The notes beneath the pieces are model-generated. The model made no database searches, was not told the origin of the DNA, and saw nothing but the letters and a program-made list of their open reading frames with translations. The translations under genes and the position numbers were made by a program. Of a DNA stretch of 35,216 nucleotides, positions 29,762 to 35,216 are shown piece by piece; the stretch's first letter is position 1, and every line of letters begins with the position of its first letter. Source of the DNA: Deltaproteobacteria bacterium (GTDB lineage Bacteria; Desulfobacterota; Dissulfuribacteria; Dissulfuribacterales; UBA3076); contig PQXD01000001.1 in the NCBI GenBank assembly GCA_003194485.1, forward strand, positions 1 through 35,216, written 5' to 3'.

Positions 29762-32659
29762 TCAGCGTATCAGAAAATTCCGGCTCCAGTCCACTGGAAT
29801 ACGTACTACTTTTCCGGCCTTGTTCCTGAAAAGCAGATAACCTTTTTTATATCCGTAAAGGAATAAATCCCTGGTAATGGCCACGTCCTTATTGCAGTAT
29901 TCGAGGATTTCCTTGATTTTTCCCTGCTTCCACCACTTGAGGGCCTGAATGCCATCAGCGGTCTTCTTCGTGCCGAGGGTGACGCCTGCCAGGTGATTCA
30001 GGGAAAGCCTGTAGCCAAGTCTTCTGTAAACATCTTCCAGAATGTCCAGGGTGGGAAGGCTCCAAAAATCCAGATCGCTGTAGGCAGAGAGCACCTTGTA
30101 ATCAAAACGTTTCAGATTGAAGCCTATAATCAGATCCAATTCGGATAAGCGATCAATCAGCTCCGGGATTTCAGGCTCCCGGAACTCCAGAAAAGCGTCC
30201 CTGCCGGAGTCAAAGAGAACGGCACAGCTTACCCTCATCAGATCCGCCCTGTGCCACCCTCCGACCTCCTGGGCGGAGAGCTGGGTCTCAAGGTCAAAGA
30301 CACCAAAGCGGGGAATTGAATCGGGATTATTTTTATACTTTTGCCTCTCGACCTCAGCAGCATAAGGCCTGTCTTTCCCGGATCGAAAGAATACCTCCCT
30401 GCTTCCTGTTATGCCCTTTAATACAAAGACAGCGGCCCTCTTGTCTATCGGCCGGTTGCCGGAGCCGCACTTGGGGGAATGTACGCAGGAAGGACACCCC
30501 AGCTCACATGGGCAACTCTCGATGACCTTCAGGGTCTTCTGTAAAAACTCTTCTGCTTTTTCAAAGGTCTGGCGGCTGAGGCCCACTCCTCCGGGTATCC
30601 CATCGTAAACAAAGACCGCGGCTTTGCGAACCTGCGGGTGATAAGGAGTGGATATGCCGCCAAGATCGTTCCTGTCGGTCAGGACCATAAGAGGTAATAT
30701 TCCAATAGTAGCGTGCTCCAATGCATGGATTCCGCCCATGAAATGCATGCAGGCATTTTCCGTTGCCCTCCGGACTTCATCCGGGATCTCTACCCAGAGG
30801 CCCTCTGTCTCAAAGACCTGGGGCGGAAGATCCAGGGAGACAATGTTCAAGAGACGCTGTCCCCTTACATGCCTTTTCTCATATCCGGTGATCCGGTCTG
30901 TAATCCTGAGCCGTCCCAGAGATATACTGGTGGCATATACCCTCTTTTTCCCTAATACCTCCAGTATCTCAGTGGTCTTATTGCCCCTTACCCGTGTAAA
31001 ATAATCCACCCTGGCTGGTGACACCTCTACGGTGCGGGTCTCTATGTCAAGCCGGTCAACTACGTAACTTTCACCCATGTGCAGATAGACCGCGCCGGGA
31101 TGGGTCTCGCGATAGGCCCTGAACCCGTCGATTGCCCCTATGGTGCGGCCGTCATTCCCGGAGACTATCTGATAAGTCCGGCCAACGCCTCTCAGATTAA
31201 TACCCCTTTGGGGGAATTTGCGGGCGGAATAGAGCTCTTTTCCATCTTCGCTCCTCAGGAGCTTTCCCTCTGACTCAAGCTTGGATATGACCCTTGAGAC
31301 CTCTCTTTCCTTGAGCCATGGTTCATCTGTTCGTATTGTGATCTCTGATGCCGCACATACCAGGTGCCTGCCCATAATCACCGGATTTTCCGGATTTAAT
31401 ACTGCTGGCTCAGGAGACCGCCTGAGAAAATCTCCGGGATTTCGCATGAAGTACTGGTCAAGGGCGTCCTCCTGGGCGATGAGCACAAGGGCCGAATCCT
31501 GCAGGCTGCGGCCTACCCTGCCTCCCCTTTGCCATGTAGCCATGACCGTGCCAGGATAACCAACGAGCAGACAGAGATCCAGCGAGCCTATGTCAATACC
31601 CAGCTCAAGCGCACTCGTAGAGATCACTGCCAGCAGCTCGCCGCTTGAGAGCCTCCTTTCAATCTCTCTCCTCTCCTCCGGCAGATAACCGGCCCTGTAT
31701 GTGCTTATGCGCCCGGCCATGGAACCTGCCCTCTGGCTGACCCAGATGTTGATCAGCTCGGCAAGCTTCCTGGACTGGGTGTAGACTATGGTCCTGAGGC
31801 CACGGGAGAGGGCGGCCCGGAGCAGTTTAATCGCGGTCTGCGCGGCCCCGTCTTCCGGATTAATGAAAAGCATATGTCTCCTGCCGTGAGGGGCACTGTT
31901 TTTGGCCACGGCCTGCACGTCAAGTCCGGTGAGTCCGGAAGTGAGCTCGGCAGGATTGCCGACTGTGGCTGAGCAGAACACAAATGTGGGACTGACCCCG
32001 TAATGGGCGCAGACCCTGTTCATCCTGCGAAATACCCAGGCCATGTGGGAGCCCATGACACCCCTGTATGTATGAACTTCGTCTATTATCACGTGGGTAA
32101 GGCCCTGCCAGAAGGAGGCCCACTTTTCATGATAGGCCAGAAGAGAGAGGTGGAGCATCTCCGGATTGGTCAAAAGCACATTCGGGGGCAGCTCCCTTAA
32201 TCGCTTTCTTTTCCAGGCAGAAGTATCACCATCATAGGTGGCGCAGGTGGGAGCACGTTCCCTGTCAAGGCAGGCAGTCAATTCTCCGAATGCCTTCATC
32301 TGATCCTGGGCCAAGGCCTTTAAGGGAAAAAGATACAGGGCGCGGCTTAACGGATCTTTCAGGATCTGCTCGATCACCGGGAGGTTATATACCAAGGTCT
32401 TCCCGCTGGCCGTCGGTGTGGATACCACTACATGCCGGCCTGAGCGCACGAGATCAATGCCTGAGACCTGGTGGGAATAGAGGCGGGATATGCCGCTGCC
32501 CTTAAGAAGCGCTCGCATCTCATCCGGCCAGGGCCTTGCAGGACTGCCGAAACAGGCCTCTGTGGCAGGCAGCTCTTTGTGAAACACCACCTGGCGTCCC
32601 AGTCCGGGAGATGCCTTGAGGGACCTGACATAGTCTCCTATACTGTTTTGGCACTTCAT
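29762..32659 (-). CDS. MrfA-like helicase fused to MrfB-like exonuclease
   Basis: A 965-residue protein that joins two repair activities. N-terminal DEAD/DEAH helicase of the YprA/Hrq1 type: Walker A TPTASGKT (81-88), DEVH box (193-196), SATVGNPAEL, and a motif V/VI region in STSALELGIDIG and QRGGRVGRS. The accessory region (MZB/DUF1998) ends with five cysteines, C716, C718, C722, C725 and C731 in SCPCELGCPSCVHSPKCG. After a linker, residues 784-965 form an RNase H-like 3'-5' exonuclease: D789-L-E791, F852-D853 and Y921-x3-D925, a DEDDy pattern. In Bacillus the two halves are adjacent genes yprA/yprB (mrfA/mrfB) repairing mitomycin lesions. ATG 32659 directly abuts a dispersed repeat and lacks a proper ribosome binding site. 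Confidence 0.85.
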   Translation of the reverse strand: MKCQNSIGDYVRSLKASPGLGRQVVFHKELPATEACFGSPARPWPDEMRALLKGSGISRLYSHQVSGIDLVRSGRHVVVSTPTASGKTLVYNLPVIEQILKDPLSRALYLFPLKALAQDQMKAFGELTACLDRERAPTCATYDGDTSAWKRKRLRELPPNVLLTNPEMLHLSLLAYHEKWASFWQGLTHVIIDEVHTYRGVMGSHMAWVFRRMNRVCAHYGVSPTFVFCSATVGNPAELTSGLTGLDVQAVAKNSAPHGRRHMLFINPEDGAAQTAIKLLRAALSRGLRTIVYTQSRKLAELINIWVSQRAGSMAGRISTYRAGYLPEERREIERRLSSGELLAVISTSALELGIDIGSLDLCLLVGYPGTVMATWQRGGRVGRSLQDSALVLIAQEDALDQYFMRNPGDFLRRSPEPAVLNPENPVIMGRHLVCAASEITIRTDEPWLKEREVSRVISKLESEGKLLRSEDGKELYSARKFPQRGINLRGVGRTYQIVSGNDGRTIGAIDGFRAYRETHPGAVYLHMGESYVVDRLDIETRTVEVSPARVDYFTRVRGNKTTEILEVLGKKRVYATSISLGRLRITDRITGYEKRHVRGQRLLNIVSLDLPPQVFETEGLWVEIPDEVRRATENACMHFMGGIHALEHATIGILPLMVLTDRNDLGGISTPYHPQVRKAAVFVYDGIPGGVGLSRQTFEKAEEFLQKTLKVIESCPCELGCPSCVHSPKCGSGNRPIDKRAAVFVLKGITGSREVFFRSGKDRPYAAEVERQKYKNNPDSIPRFGVFDLETQLSAQEVGGWHRADLMRVSCAVLFDSGRDAFLEFREPEIPELIDRLSELDLIIGFNLKRFDYKVLSAYSDLDFWSLPTLDILEDVYRRLGYRLSLNHLAGVTLGTKKTADGIQALKWWKQGKIKEILEYCNKDVAITRDLFLYGYKKGYLLFRNKAGKVVRIPVDWSRNFLIR

Positions 32660-32686
32660 CCCAGATTATGCACTTCAAATGCCGAA
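32660..32686. repeat. 27-bp repeat abutting the helicase start
   Basis: Matches 26249-26275, part of the MITE-like element, at 24 of 27 positions (CCCA..TTATGCACTTCAAA then GCCGAA). Only this end is present. It directly adjoins the helicase start codon, so it supplies the 5' leader. Confidence 0.6.
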
Positions 32687-32711
32687 AAAAGATTTTTGTT
32701 TTTAGAAAGAT

Positions 32712-32875
32712 GAACATCGAACATCGAACATCGAACGTTCAACGTCGAATGAAAAAAATACCCAATACCGACGCGCAGCGCAGGCGCTTGCGCCGCGTGA
32801 CATTCAATGGCTATTTCTGTTTCTTCATCTTTTCCCATTCAATATTCGATGTTGGACGTTCGATGTTCGATGTTC
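32712..32875. repeat. Inverted 7-nt word array E (GAACATC type)
   Basis: Left arm from 32712: GAACATC three times, GAACGTT, CAACGTC, GAATGAA. Right arm on the minus strand from 32875: GAACATC, GAACATC, GAACGTC, CAACATC, GAATATT. Arms match those of array A, including a conserved CCAATACCGA block inside the left arm. A GC-rich hairpin (about 32772-32798, GCGCAGGCGCTTGCGCC) sits in the spacer; no four-helix gene remains. Confidence 0.8.
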
Positions 32876-33050
32876 ATTAGTCCATCCGGTGCAAAAATAA
32901 CTTGGTACTTATGGGTCTGTCTCTCGGATTGCTCTCCTCTTGCATGCAATTAAGAAGGGAACTATCATTCTTACATTTCAGTATACCACGACATAAAAAA
33001 TTGTCTCTCTGCGAACTCTGCGGTGAACGGTAACAAGAGGGAAAAAACCA

Positions 33051-34172
33051 ATGATCATAATCTTAAAACCGGATGTCGGCCCTGATAGCGCTGAAGTATC
33101 TCAACTCATGAACTATGTTCGCCAGTTTCCAGATATCAAACCCAGGATTTCAGAAATAAAGGGCGCCATCCGGAAAGTGACGGAAGTTTACCTGATCGGT
33201 CCTACTCATGATCTGCCGTTTGAGACCATGGAGCGTATGCCCGGAGTGGAAAAAGTAATAAGGGTATCGAGTAAATATCGCTTGATAGGCCGCCATGGAG
33301 GACAGTTGGGCCAGATCGGCTTTGAGTATAACGGGATTGCATTCAACCAGGACTGCCTTCATACCTTTATCGGGCTCTGTGCCGTGGATACCCCTGAGCA
33401 CGTAGAAATAGTCTTCAGAAACCTTCAGAGGCTGAATATTACCACCGCCCGCATGGGTGCCTACAAGTCCCGGACCAGTCCTTACGACTTTCAAGGTCAT
33501 GGGAAATCATGCCTGCCCTGGGTCTTTGAGCTGGCTGGTAAATACGGGATCAAGGTAATAGCCATGGAGGTGCTCAGGGCAATACATATCGAAGAAATCA
33601 GGGATGCTCTGGAACAGGCAGGGTACCCCACAGGAGTGATACTGCAGACAGGTACAAGAAATGCTCAGAACTTTGAGCTTCTTAAGGCAGTGGGATCTCA
33701 GCATGAATTCCCCGTACTGTACAAACGGGGCATGGGACTCAGCCTGGAAGAGTCACTAAACGCCTGCGAGTATATTGCCAGCGAGGGGAACCGCAATATC
33801 GTTATATGTTTGCGGGGGATTAAGACCAGGATGGGAGAACCCCATCGTAACCTTGTGGACTTTATACATGTCCCGGTCGTGAAGAGACTGACCAGGCTCC
33901 CTGTGTGTATTGACCCTACACATTCCGTGGGTTCCAAGGACCGTGCACCTGACGGCCTGCTCGACATCTTTCACGCCACGGCCCAGGGCGTGATTGCCGG
34001 GGCGAACATGATTCTGGTGGAATGCCATCCCAGGCCGGAAGTCGCCCTGTGCGACGGACCACAGGCACTGACAATGCAGGAGATAGATCACTTTGTGGCA
34101 GATGTGAATATTGCACGGCGTGCTTACGAGGAAAGAAAGGCCCTTGCTGAAAAGGATCGGGGGATAAAATAA
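33051..34172 (+). CDS. aroF: 3-deoxy-7-phosphoheptulonate synthase (type I beta)
   Basis: First enzyme of the shikimate pathway: phosphoenolpyruvate plus erythrose 4-phosphate to DAHP. 373 residues. An N-terminal ferredoxin-like regulatory domain (about 1-70, MIIILKPDVGPDSAEVSQLM) precedes the TIM barrel: FIGLCAVDTPEHV, ARMGAYKSRTSPYDFQG (the phosphate/PEP loop, with Arg and Lys), VIAMEVL, LQTGTRNAQNFELLKAVG, VLYKRGMGLS, NIVICLRGIKT, IDPTHSVGSKD (metal His) and MILVECHPRPEVALCDGPQAL. This is the IB class seen in Bacillus and Thermotoga; the N-terminal domain often mediates feedback by aromatic amino acids. Note GLCAVD replaces the usual GPC(A/S)VE. ATG 33051 has AGAGGG about 9 nt upstream. 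Confidence 0.92.
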   Translation: MIIILKPDVGPDSAEVSQLMNYVRQFPDIKPRISEIKGAIRKVTEVYLIGPTHDLPFETMERMPGVEKVIRVSSKYRLIGRHGGQLGQIGFEYNGIAFNQDCLHTFIGLCAVDTPEHVEIVFRNLQRLNITTARMGAYKSRTSPYDFQGHGKSCLPWVFELAGKYGIKVIAMEVLRAIHIEEIRDALEQAGYPTGVILQTGTRNAQNFELLKAVGSQHEFPVLYKRGMGLSLEESLNACEYIASEGNRNIVICLRGIKTRMGEPHRNLVDFIHVPVVKRLTRLPVCIDPTHSVGSKDRAPDGLLDIFHATAQGVIAGANMILVECHPRPEVALCDGPQALTMQEIDHFVADVNIARRAYEERKALAEKDRGIK

Positions 34173-34188
34173 AAATAACCATTCATCC

Positions 34189-34223
34189 ATGTGCCATGAA
34201 ATGGTGCAAAACACCAGGCACAT
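34189..34223 (+). other. Nested hairpin after aroF
   Basis: ATGTGCC/GGCACAT stem with an inner GGTG/CACC pair. It follows the aroF stop by 17 nt but lacks a T run, so it may be a transcript-end stabiliser or weak terminator. Confidence 0.4.
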
Positions 34224-34280
34224 CTGATGTGTCCACCCCGTTGAATCCCCAAAGGGGGTAGCGAAGCCGCATTCAACAGA

Positions 34281-34336
34281 GTGAAAGTTTGTAATAGTAA
34301 AACATCCTGTAATCATTAAACTAATAGCTAATCGCT
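34281..34336. repeat. 56-bp dispersed module, copy 2, with partial array F
   Basis: 53 of 56 identical with 15309-15364. On the minus strand its outer end reads GCGATTA, GCTATTA, the word type of array B, but the opposite arm is missing here. It lies between aroF and the toxin-antitoxin genes, next to an inverted GTTGAAT/ATTCAAC pair at 34240-34277. Confidence 0.75.
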
Positions 34337-34436
34337 CAGTTTAGGTTTAAATAAATTGGCGATGTTCCTTATGTCCTGTCTTGACAACCATCATTGTGAG
34401 GCATATTTTGAATTAAATTGAGTCAAGAGGTGACTT

Positions 34437-34694
34437 ATGGCACAGATTACTTTACGCGGTATGGACTCGGAAACGGAACAGGAAATACGTAGAATGGCTC
34501 AAAAGAACGGTAAGTCCTTGAACCGTGTCATTTTGGACATAATCTACCAGCATACCGGATTTAAAAAAAAGGAGAAAAAATCCCTGTCAGAATCATTAAG
34601 AAAACTAGCTGGAGGCTGGAGTGAAGAGGATGCTTCTGAGTTTATGGAGTCCATAAAAGCATGTGAACAAATTGATGAGGAAATGTGGAAATGA
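34437..34694 (+). CDS. Ribbon-helix-helix antitoxin
   Basis: 85 residues. The N-terminal MAQITLRGMDSETEQEIRRM followed by AQKNGKSLNRVILDII fits a FitA/RHH antitoxin: a beta strand, then two helices with the KSLNR turn. The C-terminal acidic tail (about 50-85) would bind the toxin. AGAGG lies about 6 nt before the ATG. Its stop overlaps the toxin start by 4 nt (ATGA), the usual design in which antitoxin is translated first and the complex represses its own promoter (family knowledge). Confidence 0.75.
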   Translation: MAQITLRGMDSETEQEIRRMAQKNGKSLNRVILDIIYQHTGFKKKEKKSLSESLRKLAGGWSEEDASEFMESIKACEQIDEEMWK

Positions 34695-35080
34695 AGTTCC
34701 TGCTGGATACCAGCGCCTATGTGGGGTTCAAGCGTAATTTGGTTAAAGTAGTTGAAGTCATTATTAAAGCTGAATTGATTTTATTTTCCCCGGTTGTTTT
34801 GGGAGAGTTAATGTTCGGGTTTCGTAACGGTACGAAATTTGAGAAAAACATGGATGACCTTAATAAGTTTTTACAACATGAAATTGTGAAGTTTGTACAA
34901 ATTGGGAAAATTACTTCCGACCGTTATTCGAGAATCTCTGCCCAACTCAAACGCCAAGGAACCCCAATCCCTACAAATGATATTTGGATTGCAGCACAAA
35001 CAATGGAATATGGAGCGGAACTCATCACGTTGGACAAACACTTCGAGACAATTAATGGACTGGTCTGTACAATCCTCTGA
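34691..35080 (+). CDS. PIN-domain toxin (VapC type)
   Basis: 129 residues of the PIN ribonuclease fold. Acidic metal ligands are visible: D7 in FLLDTSAYVGF, E in VVLGELMFGF, D97 in TNDIWIAAQTMEYG and D in LITLDKHFE. Length and motif order match VapC/FitB toxins that cleave tRNA or rRNA. ATG 34691 overlaps the antitoxin stop; an ATG two codons earlier (34685) is in frame but less well placed. The pair lies behind aroF next to repeats, and may be horizontally acquired. Confidence 0.8.
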   Translation: MKFLLDTSAYVGFKRNLVKVVEVIIKAELILFSPVVLGELMFGFRNGTKFEKNMDDLNKFLQHEIVKFVQIGKITSDRYSRISAQLKRQGTPIPTNDIWIAAQTMEYGAELITLDKHFETINGLVCTIL

Positions 35081-35216
35081 TATGGAAAGGCTATAGAGCG
35101 TGTCCCGTAAATCATATCAGCCGAAGATTTCGATTCGGCCAAATTTTGGCCTTATGCCCCTCTGGACTTTCTGGAAATGCTGATTATTGAGATTCATTGT
35201 CATAAGAGCCTTATTC
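35081..35216. other. Window end, no gene seen
   Basis: 136 bp with no credible gene. A palindrome GGCCAAATTTTGGCC lies at about 35138-35152. Confidence 0.3.

Noticed and set aside
34240-34277. Second attC site from GTTGAAT and ATTCAAC
   Set aside because: The boxes are in the wrong order: attC needs RYYYAAC first and GTTRRRY last; this pair is a plain inverted repeat.

Overview
The window looks like a chromosomal segment of a Gram-negative, deltaproteobacterial-type organism (Desulfobacterota is my best guess). The support is indirect: lipid A and Kdo genes (lpxK, waaA), a lysine/diaminopimelate branch ending in the aminotransferase DapL, a fused CbiE-CbiT cobalamin enzyme, and intergenic repeats of a kind I associate with that group. 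No rRNA or other taxonomic marker is present.

Layout. (1) 1-5.5 kb is a graveyard of mobile DNA on a cassette-like background: a truncated group II intron reverse transcriptase with its RNA leader, the tail of a DUF4145 gene cut by an IS21-type end, an orphan IS21-associated Cys-rich gene, a probable integron cassette (attC site plus a small membrane-protein gene with an in-frame TAG), and an IS91-type transposase paired with a tyrosine recombinase between 17-bp inverted ends. (2) 5.5-10.3 kb: lon (frameshifted as given), an overlapping M20 peptidase and a YHS-like membrane protein. (3) 10.3-14.4 kb, minus strand: folK, dapL, dapB, then dapA across a 190-bp palindrome. (4) 14.6-20.6 kb, minus strand: marC, lpxK, waaA, cbiET, a gene remnant, a deaminase and a Cys-rich protein. 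(5) 20.7-26.2 kb: purM and a DUF523 gene, a convergent IHF/HU gene, ftsY, then purine nucleoside phosphorylase overlapping an SAH/MTA deaminase. (6) 26.2-29.7 kb: a foldable MITE-like element, a frameshifted LOG-like gene, pcm, a BamE-like lipoprotein, a zinc-ribbon protein, tRNA-Val(CAC) with promoter and terminator, and relics of an IS3 element and an HD-domain gene. (7) 29.7-35.2 kb: a MrfA-like helicase fused to a MrfB-like exonuclease, DAHP synthase and a VapBC-type toxin-antitoxin pair.

The most unusual signal is in the intergenic DNA. At least five loci have inverted arms made of tandem 7-nt words kept in strict or near-strict phase. The words differ between loci (GAACATC, GCGGTTA, GGTTCAG, AGCTGAA), but the 7-nt period and inverted layout are shared. 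One locus encloses a relic of a four-helix-bundle (23S rRNA intervening sequence type) gene. Other dispersed repeats are an ~87-bp unit near lon and dapA, a 56-bp unit after lpxK and aroF, and a 27-bp unit near mtaD and next to the helicase start.

Several genes carry single-base frameshifts at short runs (IS91 transposase, lon, LOG gene). Whether these are real mutations or sequence errors cannot be decided from the window.
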